DNA of 37,737 nt from Actinomycetota bacterium (GTDB taxonomy: Bacteria; Actinomycetota; Actinomycetes; S36-B12). The translations under genes were made by a program, and so were the position numbers. Positions 7,841 to 16,564 of this stretch are shown one piece after another. Location of the stretch: assembly GCA_009699015.1 (NCBI GenBank), contig WLOY01000017.1, positions 1 to 37,737 on the forward strand, given 5' to 3'. The stretch's first letter is position 1. Every line of letters begins with the position of its first letter. The notes beneath the pieces were generated by a model. The model did not search any database. It was not told where the DNA came from and saw nothing but the letters and a program-made list of their open reading frames with translations.

Positions 7841-9267
7841 CGGCTCGCCCACCATTGCCTCAGCGCGTCCGTGGCCTGCTGTTCACTCAGCGGGCCACGG
7901 TCGAGGCGCAGTTCCATGAGGTACCGGTAGGCCTCGCCGACAACCGGGCCCGGAGTGAGGCTCAGGATGCTCATGATCTGGGCACCGTCTAGGTCGGGGC
8001 GCAGCGCATTCAACTCCTCCTCCTCCGCAAGGACAGCGATCCGCTCCTCGAGCGAGTCATAGGCCTGCTGCAGGGCGGCCGCACGGCGCTTGTTGCGAGT
8101 CGTCGAATCGGCCCTCGTGAGCTTGTGGAGTCGCGTCAGTTGGTCGCCCGAATCGCGAACGTAACGCCGCACCGCAGAGTCTGACCATTCACCGGTTCCG
8201 TAGCCGTGGAACCGCAGGTGCAGCTCGACGAGCTTTGACACGTCGTCGATCATCTCCCCGGAGAACCTCAGCGCCTGCATGCGCTTGCGCGTCATCCGAG
8301 CGCCCACGACCTCGTGATGGTGGAAGGACACCCGGCCGTCGTCCTCGAACTTTCGGGTTCTCGGCTTGCCGATGTCGTGGAGCAGGGCCGCGAGGCGGAG
8401 GACTGGGTCCGGCCCACCTGCGGGCTCATGAGTTGTCTCAAGGTCCATCGCCTGCTCCAGGACCGTGAGGGTGTGCTCGTAGACATCCTTGTGGTGGTGA
8501 TGCTCGTCCAACTCGAGTTGAAGGAGTGGCAACTCCGGGACGACGTACTCGGTCAGGCCCGTGCCTACGAGAAGTTCGAGCCCGGTTCGGGGGTCGTCGG
8601 ACATCAGGATCTTCATGAACTCGTCTCGGATGCGTTCCGCCGAGACGATCTCCAGCCGCCCTGCCATCTCGGTCATGGCGATGACAACATCGGCCACAAC
8701 ATGGAAGCCGAGCTGCGAGGCGAATCGTGCCGCTCGCAGCATGCGAAGTGGATCGTCGGAGAACGAGTGCTCAGGGGATCCGGGGGTACGGATGAGTTTT
8801 GCCCCGAGGTCGGTGCGGCCGTCGAAGAGGTCGACGAGGATAAGCCCCGGCAGTGTGAGTGCCATGGCATTGATGGTGAAGTCTCGGCGGGCGAGGTCGC
8901 CCTGGAGACTGTCGCCGAAGTCCACTGCTGGCTTGCGGGACTGCGGGTCGTAGTGCTCACTCCGGTAGGTCGTGATCTCGCACTCACGTCCTTGGATTCG
9001 AGAGCCCACGGTTCCGAACTTGATTCCGACATCCCAGATGGCCTCAGCGAAGGGGGCGAGGATCTCCAGGATCTCCGCTGGGCGGGCGTCGGTGGTGAAG
9101 TCAAGGTCGGAGTCATCCCTCAGCCTGCCGAGCATCGCATCCCGCACGGGCCCGCCGACGAGCGCGATCGCATGACCGTTCTCCGCGAAGCGGCGTCCGA
9201 TGCCGTCAAGCAGGCCGGACAACGGCTTGAGTCGGTCGATAACGGAGCGTTCGGTCTCTGCGGGCAC
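7837..9267 (-). CDS. cca: CCA-adding tRNA nucleotidyltransferase with HD domain
   Basis: This 476-aa enzyme (PcnA/Rv3907c type) adds or repairs the 3' CCA of tRNAs from CTP and ATP. The class II nucleotidyltransferase head shows LVGGPVRDAMLGR near residues 37-49, the catalytic DxD in DSDLDFTTDA, and RRDFTINAMAL. A neck/body region contains RMLRAARFASQLGF. An HD phosphohydrolase domain follows, with HHHHKDVYEHTL, LLHDIGKPRTR and FHHHEVVG. The GTG start at 9267 faces the NUDIX gene across only 43 bp. Neither tRNA gene in this window encodes CCA, so the enzyme is needed for their maturation. Confidence 0.95.
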   Translation of the reverse strand: MPAETERSVIDRLKPLSGLLDGIGRRFAENGHAIALVGGPVRDAMLGRLRDDSDLDFTTDARPAEILEILAPFAEAIWDVGIKFGTVGSRIQGRECEITTYRSEHYDPQSRKPAVDFGDSLQGDLARRDFTINAMALTLPGLILVDLFDGRTDLGAKLIRTPGSPEHSFSDDPLRMLRAARFASQLGFHVVADVVIAMTEMAGRLEIVSAERIRDEFMKILMSDDPRTGLELLVGTGLTEYVVPELPLLQLELDEHHHHKDVYEHTLTVLEQAMDLETTHEPAGGPDPVLRLAALLHDIGKPRTRKFEDDGRVSFHHHEVVGARMTRKRMQALRFSGEMIDDVSKLVELHLRFHGYGTGEWSDSAVRRYVRDSGDQLTRLHKLTRADSTTRNKRRAAALQQAYDSLEERIAVLAEEEELNALRPDLDGAQIMSILSLTPGPVVGEAYRYLMELRLDRGPLSEQQATDALRQWWASR

Positions 9268-9273
9268 CCACAG

Positions 9274-9304
9274 AGCGTAATGAGTCTGCGGACGGGTTTA
9301 TCCT
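9274..9304. promoter_or_regulatory. Divergent leaderless -10 elements between cca and the NUDIX gene
   Basis: On the plus strand TATCCT (9299-9304) is followed by 6 nt and the ATG at 9311. On the minus strand TACGCT (9274-9279) is followed by 6 nt and the GTG at 9267. Both match the TAnnnT plus 6-7 nt spacing of actinobacterial leaderless promoters, and neither start has a Shine-Dalgarno sequence. The -35 regions would overlap in the 19 bp between the elements and are not recognisable. Confidence 0.42.
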
Positions 9305-9310
9305 GCGGAC

Positions 9311-9760
9311 ATGAGCGTGCACAGGCCGAGCGTCGAGGAGACCTCCGCCGGGGGGCTCGTGCTCGACCGGTCAGGCCCGGTGACGAAGGCGGCGCTCATC
9401 GCGCGCCACGACCGACGAGGCCGCCTGGTCTGGTCCATGCCCAAGGGCCATCTCGAGCCGGGTGAGACCGCCGAGGATGCGGCAATCCGCGAGGTCCAGG
9501 AGGAGACTGGCATCGAGTCTCACGTGATCGCGACCCTCGGGACGATCGACTTCTGGTTCATGTCCCAGGAACGCCGGATCCACAAGACGGTTCACCACTA
9601 CCTTCTCGAGGCCGATGGAGGCGAGTTGAGCGATGCTGACGTCGAGGTCGTGAAGGTGGCCTGGATTCCACTCGAAGAGGTTTCCGATCTCCTCCGCTAC
9701 CCAGACGAGCGGCGCCTCGTCGGCATGGTGCCCGGACTCCTCGCCACCCCGGAGAGGTAG
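9311..9760 (+). CDS. NUDIX hydrolase (MutT4-like)
   Basis: This 149-aa cytosolic pyrophosphohydrolase has a complete NUDIX box, GHLEPGETAEDAAIREVQEETGI in outline (G near residue 43, the REVQEE core near 57-62). The N-terminus SVEETSAGGLVLD and the later HKTVHHYLLEA strand are typical of the mycobacterial MutT4 group (Rv3908), which sits in the same gene neighbourhood. The substrate is not predictable; nucleotide sanitation or diadenosine polyphosphate cleavage are possible. It is the first gene of the plus-strand cluster running to the CwlM-like gene, and its stop overlaps the next start by 1 nt. Confidence 0.92.
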   Translation: MSVHRPSVEETSAGGLVLDRSGPVTKAALIARHDRRGRLVWSMPKGHLEPGETAEDAAIREVQEETGIESHVIATLGTIDFWFMSQERRIHKTVHHYLLEADGGELSDADVEVVKVAWIPLEEVSDLLRYPDERRLVGMVPGLLATPER

Positions 9761-11886
9761 TGCGCCGCCTCCGCCGCCTCCTCGCCCCTGCAGTCATCGG
9801 TGCGGGCCTTGCCGCTTCGTTCGCCTTCCCCCCGGCGGGAGCGGCACCCGCGACCGGGTCCACGATCAATGTGGTCGTCGACTCCCTCGCGCCGCTGATC
9901 CCGGCGAGGGGTGGCGACCTACGGATATCCGGGCGGGTGGTGAACTCCTCGGCGCAGCCGATCGAACAGGTCGCGGTCAGGCTACGGCTTTCGAGTCAGC
10001 CCCTGAGCGATCGTGACCAGCTGTCCGATGTGGCGAACATGCCATTGATCCCGTCGCTAGCGGGCCCATCGGACACTGCGATTGAAGAGTCGCGCTCTGG
10101 CATCGACCCCGTCCTGCGACCGGGTGAGGAATCACCCTTCGTCATCACGGTTCCGCTCGCTGACCTGCCGCTCGGTGGCGCCGGCACCTACGTCATTTCA
10201 GTCGAGGCACTGGGTACCGATCCCGAGGGGGCGCAGGCCACCCTGGGCATTCAGCGCACCTTTCTTCCGTGGTTCCCGAAGGGGACTGACCTCAACCCCG
10301 TCGGCCTGACCTGGCTCTGGCCCCTCGCTGATTGGCCGGCGCGCGACGCAGACGGCACGCTCCTTAACGACAGCACGCCCCTGTCGCTCGCTCCAGGAGG
10401 CCGCCTGGCCGATCTCGTTTCCGTCGCGTCCCTGAATCCGTCGGTCGTCACCTGGATCGCGGATCCTGAGCTCTTGCAGGCAGCGTCAGACATAGCCAAC
10501 GGCTACCAGGTGCTACGCGATGGGGAACTTATCGTTGGTGACCGATCAGACGATGCCCGGAGCTGGCTCGCCGCGCTCAAGTCAGCGGTGCGAAGCTCAC
10601 TCCTCCACGCGCTGCCCTACGCCGATATCGATGCGAGTGCTGCGCGTCGGGCGGGCCTTCAGCAGGATGTCGTCCGCGCGATCACCCGGTCGCCGAATAT
10701 TGCCGCTCGCGCCATCGAAGAGCCCGTTGAGGGTGGCATCGCCTGGGCGCCGTCCGGTCGAATCGACAAGCGGACGGCAAACCTCCTGGCCGAAGCCGGG
10801 GTGACGACGATTGTGCTCGCCGCCGAGGCGATGACCCCCGTGTTCTCAACAGCAGACCCCGTCCTTCCAGCACAGACGCCGAACGGGATTGCCGACTATT
10901 CGACGGGCGTCGGACTCATCGATGCCGTGCTCCTCGATTCCGGTCTCACGAGCGCCCTCGGGTCGAGGCAGCGAACACGGGGCGAAATCGTGCTCGCTCG
11001 CCAGCGATTCCTCGCCGAGACCGCCCTCATCGCAACCGAACCAGGGGCTAAGCCAGATCGTGTCATCGCAGCCGGTCCTGCTGAGATCCGCTGGCACCCG
11101 ACCGCCGAACTGCTCAATTCACTGCTGCGTGCCACCTCACAGGCCCCGTGGCTTCGCCCCACCACCATCGAGGAGTTGCGCGCTGCTCCCCGTGTGCCGA
11201 GGACGAAGGCGACCTACGGAACGGGCGTCGTCGCAGCGGAAATCAGTGCGCAGTACATGGGCCGGGTGAGGGCCGCCGAGGGGCGCCTTGATCGGCTCGT
11301 CGCCATTCTGGACGACCCTTCGACTGTAGGACCGGCGTACGCGGCCGCGCTGCTGCGCGCCCAGTCCTCCGCTTGGCGAGCCGAACCGAGCGTCGGCGCC
11401 GAACTCCTCGCCAGCATCAACGCCGGCCTGCTCGCGCGGACATCCTCGGTGCGGGTGCTGTCCTCGGGGACCGTCATCTTCTCAGGTGATGCCGGCCGGG
11501 TCCCGGTGACGATCGCGAACGACGGCGAGCAGGCCGTGAACGTCGGCCTCGCGCTCATCGGCCAGCCGAGCGCGCGGCTTGAGTCCGTGCCACTGGCCGG
11601 AATCCGTGTCGACCCGGGCAAGAAGGTGAGCGTTGACCTCGAGGCGCGTGTCGTCGGCGGCGAGCCGTTGACTGTCGAGGTGCAATTGCTCACCCCCTCC
11701 GGGGCGCGCTACGGCAGCCCCGCGACGATCTCGCTCGTTTCGACGGCATACTCACGTGCGGCCGGATGGGTCGTCGCCGCCGCATTCGCCGCCCTCGCAG
11801 CATTCGTAGTCATCGGCATCACGCGACGAATCAGGCGTTCCCGCTCATGGCGCAGCCCGAGTGATCCCGGGACGGCCGACTCATGA
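9760..11886 (+). CDS. DUF6049 family secreted/anchored protein
   Basis: This 708-aa protein begins with a signal peptide (basic RRLRRLL, hydrophobic core, likely cleavage after AGAAPA near residue 30). The large extracytoplasmic region starts with a beta-rich segment (INVVVDSLAPLIPARGGDL, LRISGRVVNSS), and a second beta-rich part near residues 560-665 resembles an Ig-like fold. One C-terminal TM (about 672-692) ends in a short basic tail, so the protein is anchored with its bulk outside. It corresponds in position and architecture to mycobacterial Rv3909, whose function is unknown. The GTG start overlaps the NUDIX stop by 1 nt. Its conserved place before murJ suggests a role in envelope assembly. 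Confidence 0.88.
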   Translation: MRRLRRLLAPAVIGAGLAASFAFPPAGAAPATGSTINVVVDSLAPLIPARGGDLRISGRVVNSSAQPIEQVAVRLRLSSQPLSDRDQLSDVANMPLIPSLAGPSDTAIEESRSGIDPVLRPGEESPFVITVPLADLPLGGAGTYVISVEALGTDPEGAQATLGIQRTFLPWFPKGTDLNPVGLTWLWPLADWPARDADGTLLNDSTPLSLAPGGRLADLVSVASLNPSVVTWIADPELLQAASDIANGYQVLRDGELIVGDRSDDARSWLAALKSAVRSSLLHALPYADIDASAARRAGLQQDVVRAITRSPNIAARAIEEPVEGGIAWAPSGRIDKRTANLLAEAGVTTIVLAAEAMTPVFSTADPVLPAQTPNGIADYSTGVGLIDAVLLDSGLTSALGSRQRTRGEIVLARQRFLAETALIATEPGAKPDRVIAAGPAEIRWHPTAELLNSLLRATSQAPWLRPTTIEELRAAPRVPRTKATYGTGVVAAEISAQYMGRVRAAEGRLDRLVAILDDPSTVGPAYAAALLRAQSSAWRAEPSVGAELLASINAGLLARTSSVRVLSSGTVIFSGDAGRVPVTIANDGEQAVNVGLALIGQPSARLESVPLAGIRVDPGKKVSVDLEARVVGGEPLTVEVQLLTPSGARYGSPATISLVSTAYSRAAGWVVAAAFAALAAFVVIGITRRIRRSRSWRSPSDPGTADS

Positions 11887-11902
11887 GGAATCAGATGCCC
11901 GC

Positions 11903-13543
11903 ATGAGCAGTGTGATGCGCTCGAGCGCGCTCATGGCATCGGGCACCGTTGTGTCGCGGCTCACCGGCGTCCTTCGCGACGTCGCAGCGGCTGCGGCCCT
12001 CGGGTTCTACCTCGTCGCCGATGCCTTCTCCCTCGGAAATTCCCTTCCGACGATCATCTACATCCTCGTCGTGGGCGGCGCGCTCAATGCGGTCTTCGTT
12101 CCCCAGTTAGTCCGCCGGATGAAGGACGACCCCGATAGTGGACAGGCTTACGCTGATCGACTTCTGACCCTCGTCGGGACGGTCCTGCTCGCCCTGACCC
12201 TCGTGGCAGTTATCGCCGCGCCGCTCATCGTCGACCTTTACACTCCCGCCGATTACCCGGAGGCCGAGTTCGAATTGGCCGTGGCCTTCGCACGCCTTTG
12301 CCTGCCCCAGATCCTCTTTTACGGCATCTACACGATGCTGAGTCAGGTGCTCAATGCACGCGGCAGGTTCGGTGCGCCGATGTTCGCCCCGATCGCGAAC
12401 AACATCATCGCGATCGCGACGTTCTTGCTGTTCATCGCAGTCGCTGGGACTGCGGCGGCCGCTGACGGCGACCTCACCTCGTCTCAGGTGCTTATTCTCG
12501 GCATCGGCACGACGCTTGGCGTCGTGCTGCAGGCGCTTATCCTCATCCCGATTCTCCTGCGCAGTGGTCACGTATGGCGGCTGCGCTTTGACTGGCGCGA
12601 CGCCGGCCTCGGGCGGGCGGGAATCCTCGCGTTCTGGACGGTGGGGCTCGTCCTCGTGAACCAGGCCACGTATGTGGTGATCTCCCGGCTCGCGACTCAG
12701 GCCAACGTCGACGCCACCGCGGCAGGGGTCACGGCTGCTGGCCTCACTACTTACCAGAAAGCCCACCTCGTCTTCATGCTGCCACACAGTGTCATCACGG
12801 TGTCGATCGTCACGGCCATGCTCCCCGCCCTGAGCCGGTTGGCCCACAACGGTGATCTCCCGCGCGTAGGCCGCGAGATCGGCTCCACGATGCGCCTGGT
12901 GTCAGCCTTCATCATCCCGATTGCGGCAATTCTCATGGTCACGGGTTCTGGACTTGCCGTGCTCCTCTTCGGTTACGGTGCCGCGATCCCCGCCCAGGCA
13001 GCCATCATGGGCCAGATCGTCTCGGTCTTCATGATTGCCCTCCTGCCCTTCACCCTGTTCTACGTGCTCCTGCGCGGCTTCTATGCCCTCGAGGACACCC
13101 GCACCCCCTTCTTCATCAGTGTGGCGTTCAGCCTCGTCTGGCTCGTCCTCGCCGTTCCGCTCTTTCGTATCGTGGGCAGCGGTGGACCCCAGGTTGCGAG
13201 CCTGGCCCTCGCGTACGGGGTGAGCTACTGGGTCGGCATGGTCGTCGCCTGGATCATCCTCGCGCGCCGGGTGGGGGGCGTTGATTCCAAGCGGACGATC
13301 AAGGCGCTCCTGCGAATGTCCATCGCCGGCGCCTTCGCCCTCCTGCTCATGCTCGGCACCCGGGCCCTGCTCGTCGCCTACGTCACCGGCCCGGGTTCGG
13401 ACAACAAGGGGTCCGTCCTGCTCACGGTGGTCACCGTGTCAGCCGTCGGAAGCCTTGCCTACCTCGGGGCCTCCTTGATCCTTCGAATCAGGGAGGTTTC
13501 GGAGATGATGGGAGTCATCAAGCGAAAGGTGCTGAAGCGGTGA
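11903..13543 (+). CDS. murJ: MurJ-type lipid II flippase (MviN)
   Basis: This polytopic membrane protein of about 546 aa should flip lipid II across the membrane for peptidoglycan synthesis. The signature N-terminus SSALMASGTVVSRLTGVLRD is followed by GGALNAVFVPQLVRR, then about fourteen hydrophobic segments and the loop RGFYALEDTRTPF near residues 385-397. I prefer the ATG at 11903, 17 nt after the DUF6049 stop, with GAGG at 11885 as a weakly spaced ribosome-binding site. An in-frame GTG at 11861 would add 14 unconserved residues. In mycobacteria the homologue (Rv3910) is fused to a pseudokinase and an extracytoplasmic domain; here those parts are a separate gene overlapping the 3' end by 4 nt. 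Confidence 0.93.
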   Translation: MSSVMRSSALMASGTVVSRLTGVLRDVAAAAALGFYLVADAFSLGNSLPTIIYILVVGGALNAVFVPQLVRRMKDDPDSGQAYADRLLTLVGTVLLALTLVAVIAAPLIVDLYTPADYPEAEFELAVAFARLCLPQILFYGIYTMLSQVLNARGRFGAPMFAPIANNIIAIATFLLFIAVAGTAAAADGDLTSSQVLILGIGTTLGVVLQALILIPILLRSGHVWRLRFDWRDAGLGRAGILAFWTVGLVLVNQATYVVISRLATQANVDATAAGVTAAGLTTYQKAHLVFMLPHSVITVSIVTAMLPALSRLAHNGDLPRVGREIGSTMRLVSAFIIPIAAILMVTGSGLAVLLFGYGAAIPAQAAIMGQIVSVFMIALLPFTLFYVLLRGFYALEDTRTPFFISVAFSLVWLVLAVPLFRIVGSGGPQVASLALAYGVSYWVGMVVAWIILARRVGGVDSKRTIKALLRMSIAGAFALLLMLGTRALLVAYVTGPGSDNKGSVLLTVVTVSAVGSLAYLGASLILRIREVSEMMGVIKRKVLKR

Positions 13544-15051
13544 CCGAGTCCCGGAGGATCGCGCGCTACACATTCCTCGAGGAGGTTGTCTCCACGAGGG
13601 ATGACCAGTCGGTCGTCCTTTGGCGCGGATTCGACGAAGTCCTCGCCCGCGACGTCTCAATCCGGTTGATTCCGCGCGATGACCCGCGCTCGGCGGCCCT
13701 CGTCGGCGCAGCCCAGTCCTCCGCCCTCGTCGAGGATCGACGACTGCTCCGAATCCTCGACGTGTTCGATGTGCCCGCCACCGAGGAAGCCCCCGCGACG
13801 ATCGCCATCGTTAGCGAGTGGGCCACCGGGGTGACGATCCAGGAGATGATGCAGTCCCGGAACTGGGAGCCCCTTCCACTCAAGCAGGCGATCTCGATCG
13901 TCGACGATGTCGCCCGAGCAGTTGCCGCAGGGGTCTCGAGCAATGTGAACCACGGCAGGCTTCGGCCATCCAGTGTCGTCATGACAGACGCTCACGAGGT
14001 GAGAGTCCGGGGTCTTGCCGTCGATGCGGCGCTCTGGGGGCAGTGCAACCCCGCACTCACGCCCGACGCCTGTGATGTCGATGCCCTCGGAAGCCTGCTC
14101 TACCTCCTCCTCACCGGGGTCTGGCCTGGCTCAGGAAGCCTGCCGGGCGTCGGACTCCCGCGCGCACCACGGGTTGGCCAGCATGTCCTGCCACCATCTC
14201 GCATCTCGGCCAGCGTGCCACGCACCATCGATGACTGCGTGGCGCGATCTGTCCAGGAGGCCGACCGCGCCCGGACCGTCCGCCTGATCAAGGACGCTCC
14301 CGCGTTCTCGATGATGCTCGGGCTGTCAAGGGACTACGTGGCCGCACCAACTGATTCCTCGCCGAGCATCATCGGTGGCAACCCCACGTTCGGCACCACG
14401 GGTCGCGTTCTTGCCTGCGTCGGTGGAGTCGTCGCGGTTGCGGTGGTCGGCTTGCTCGGCTGGGCCCTTGCGAACACCGGTCCGAGCGCTTGGAGCCCGA
14501 ATCCGAATGAGGCAGCCGCTTCAATGCTCACCGGAACGGCGACGCCCGTCATCGAGGAGACCACAGGGATTGAGCAGGTGATACCTGTGGTCACCGCCAC
14601 GTCATTCGACCCGTACTCCGACGATAATGACAACGGCAAGCCGGACGGACGCAAGGGCCGGGAGAACGAGGCCGCGGTCCCCCTCGCAATCGATGGTGAT
14701 CAGGCGACGGCTTGGACGACGAGTAGGTATCGGTCTGCTGATGGTGACGGAAAGGGCGGGGTCGGGATCATCCTGGATCTCGGGGAGACCCACTCAGTGA
14801 ACGCCGTGTCCATCGACTTCGACGGATCCGGGGCAGAGGCAGAGGTCCGAGTAGCCGACAAGGTCTACCGGGATCCGGGGACCTGGAATCTCCTCGCGAG
14901 CGCTCCGGCCGGAGGACGCTCCATCGAACTGCGGTCACCCCGTCCGAAAATCGGCCGATACGTCCTCCTGTGGTTCCCATCCCTGCCCGAGTCACCGACA
15001 TCACCGGGTTCCTTCTCCCTTGGCGTCAGTGGGGTGGAGGTTCGCGGATGA
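13540..15051 (+). CDS. Membrane pseudokinase with C-terminal discoidin-like domain
   Basis: This 503-aa protein has a cytoplasmic kinase-like region (about residues 1-270), one TM (about 289-311) and an extracytoplasmic beta-rich domain (about 375-503) resembling F5/8 type C (VPLAIDGDQATAWTT, VGIILDLGETHSVNAVSI). Kinase motifs are degenerate: the HRDLKPxN region reads HGRLRPSSVV, the DFG position reads RGL, and no VAIK lysine is evident, so ATP-dependent catalysis is unlikely. The arrangement matches the C-terminal half of mycobacterial MviN (Rv3910), whose pseudokinase domain when phosphorylated recruits the FHA protein FhaA to control lipid II export. The GTG start overlaps the murJ stop (GTGA), which should keep the two products stoichiometric. 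Confidence 0.85.
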   Translation: MTESRRIARYTFLEEVVSTRDDQSVVLWRGFDEVLARDVSIRLIPRDDPRSAALVGAAQSSALVEDRRLLRILDVFDVPATEEAPATIAIVSEWATGVTIQEMMQSRNWEPLPLKQAISIVDDVARAVAAGVSSNVNHGRLRPSSVVMTDAHEVRVRGLAVDAALWGQCNPALTPDACDVDALGSLLYLLLTGVWPGSGSLPGVGLPRAPRVGQHVLPPSRISASVPRTIDDCVARSVQEADRARTVRLIKDAPAFSMMLGLSRDYVAAPTDSSPSIIGGNPTFGTTGRVLACVGGVVAVAVVGLLGWALANTGPSAWSPNPNEAAASMLTGTATPVIEETTGIEQVIPVVTATSFDPYSDDNDNGKPDGRKGRENEAAVPLAIDGDQATAWTTSRYRSADGDGKGGVGIILDLGETHSVNAVSIDFDGSGAEAEVRVADKVYRDPGTWNLLASAPAGGRSIELRSPRPKIGRYVLLWFPSLPESPTSPGSFSLGVSGVEVRG

Positions 15052-15728
15052 CCGCGGCCACGAGGTCAATTGGCACGCCGACGTTAGGCTCCGGTTCCAT
15101 GGAGCAAGTCGGGGCGGCCAGTGACGCGGAGTTGCTGTCACTGCACGTTGGGGGTGATCCCCGAGCCTTTTCCCTCCTCGTCGAGCGACACCGCGACCGG
15201 CTCTGGGCTGTCTCGCTGCGTACGACGGGCGATCCCGATGACGCAGCAGATGCGCTGCAGGAGGCACTCATCTCGGCGTTCCAGCGCGCCAGCCAGTTTC
15301 GGGGCGAATCAGCCGTGACCACCTGGCTGCACCGAATCGTCGTGAACGCCTCATTGGATCGTCTGCGGCGCAGGGCAGTTCGATACACCGTCCCGCTTCC
15401 GGACGACGATACGAAGGCCGGTCGGGCACTCATCGACCCCACCGATCGCCTGGGGCAGCGTGAAGACCAGATCGCCATCGCCTCGGCGCTCGCAGCCCTT
15501 CCCGCCGATCAACGCGACGCCATCCTCCTCGTCGATGTTGAGGGTTGGTCCGTGGAGGAGGCGGCAGCCATGCTCGACTGCCCCCCGGGAACCATCAAGA
15601 GCAGGTGCAGTCGAGGACGCGCAAAGCTGGCCGTGGCACTTGCCCATCTTCGAAATTCACCGCGAGCAGGGAACCAGGACGGGGTTCCGCCCGTCATACC
15701 CCCGAGAGGGGAGGGCACGCGTGGCTGA
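15048..15728 (+). CDS. sigM: ECF sigma factor (SigM-like)
   Basis: This is a 226-aa sigma-70 family protein of the extracytoplasmic function type. Region 2 (about residues 30-100) contains AFSLLVERHRDRLW, DPDDAADALQEAL and TWLHRIVVNASLDRLRR. Region 4 (about 140-190) contains ALPADQRDAILLVDVEGWS and the helix-turn-helix GTIKSRCSRGRAKL. The ATG at 15048 overlaps the pseudokinase stop (ATGA); an internal ATG at 15099 is an alternative because the first 17 residues are not conserved-looking. The next gene overlaps by 8 nt and encodes a likely membrane anti-sigma factor. The position before trxB/trxA matches mycobacterial sigM (Rv3911). Confidence 0.92.
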   Translation: MTAATRSIGTPTLGSGSMEQVGAASDAELLSLHVGGDPRAFSLLVERHRDRLWAVSLRTTGDPDDAADALQEALISAFQRASQFRGESAVTTWLHRIVVNASLDRLRRRAVRYTVPLPDDDTKAGRALIDPTDRLGQREDQIAIASALAALPADQRDAILLVDVEGWSVEEAAAMLDCPPGTIKSRCSRGRAKLAVALAHLRNSPRAGNQDGVPPVIPPRGEGTRG

Positions 15729-16488
15729 GCAAGTGGATCTGACAGGGCAGGAGCCCGACGTTTGGGTGTCCGCTGCCCTGCGCGTGGAGGCTCCCATGCC
15801 CTCGTCGGTCTGGGAGCGACTCGATGCGGCCCTACAGGACGAGAGTCATACTCGGGCTAGCCTGGGGATGACCGAGGGCATCGCCACCGTGACCGAACTC
15901 GCCCCAAGGCGTCGGCGGCCAGCGTTGCTCACCGGGATGATCGCCGCCGCGCTGGTCCTTGTTGCTGCCGGACTCGTCATTCCGGTCATGCGAGATTCCG
16001 GCGGCAGGCCCGAATCGATCGTCGCGGCCGAGGCGCCGCAGGCACTCCCCGGAGCGATCGAGAACGCAGCCCCCAAGTCTGCTGGAGACTCGCCAGCGAT
16101 TCAGATGGTCGCAAGCGGGATCGACTATTCCGCCAGCACCCTGCCGGCCGACGTCCAACAAGTGGTTGACACCATCGGTGCCTCATCAGCACGACTGATG
16201 TCAGATGTTCAGCCAGATGCCTCAATGACCGAGGGGTCCGAAGGCTTCACCTCGTCACTCCCACTGTTGAGGTCCTGCCTCGCGTGGCTCACCGGCAGTG
16301 ACAGGTTCCAGGCGCTCTTTGTCGACCGCGCTAGTTTCGAGGGCTCGCCGGCGGCCGTGGTGGCCGTCCCGTCAAACGTGGGGGTGTCAATCCTGGAGTC
16401 TCTCGAGGTCTGGATCGTCACCTTGGACTGCACCCAGAACAACTCCTCGATCCTCGGCCACGCGACGGTATCCCTCGCCGCGAACTGA
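15721..16488 (+). CDS. Probable membrane anti-sigma factor partner of SigM
   Basis: This protein of about 255 aa starts at GTG 15721, 8 nt inside the sigma gene, preceded by the ribosome-binding site GAGAGGGGAGG. The cytoplasmic N-terminus (about residues 1-60, MPSSVWERLDAALQDE) leads to one TM (about 69-90) and an extracytoplasmic C-terminal domain of about 165 residues with two cysteines (in LRSCLAWL and TLDCTQN). It shows no clear ZAS zinc motif (HxxxCxxC). Assignment therefore rests on the overlap with an ECF sigma gene, the single-TM layout and positional equivalence to Rv3912, described as the SigM antagonist. The two extracytoplasmic cysteines and the adjacent thioredoxin genes make redox sensing possible, but this is inference. 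Confidence 0.75.
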   Translation: MAEQVDLTGQEPDVWVSAALRVEAPMPSSVWERLDAALQDESHTRASLGMTEGIATVTELAPRRRRPALLTGMIAAALVLVAAGLVIPVMRDSGGRPESIVAAEAPQALPGAIENAAPKSAGDSPAIQMVASGIDYSASTLPADVQQVVDTIGASSARLMSDVQPDASMTEGSEGFTSSLPLLRSCLAWLTGSDRFQALFVDRASFEGSPAAVVAVPSNVGVSILESLEVWIVTLDCTQNNSSILGHATVSLAAN

Positions 16489-16564
16489 AGCGGCGGATCC
16501 CAAGGGAACCCGGCCTAGACTTGCACTGCGGGCCATGGGGTCTGCTGCTTCCTGAAAGGCGCAC

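Noticed and set aside
16505..16521. GGGAACC followed by TAGACT upstream of trxB as an ECF (SigM) promoter
   Set aside because: No CGTC-type -10 occurs at 15-17 nt from GGAAC, and TAGACT has no matching -35, so neither promoter class is supported.
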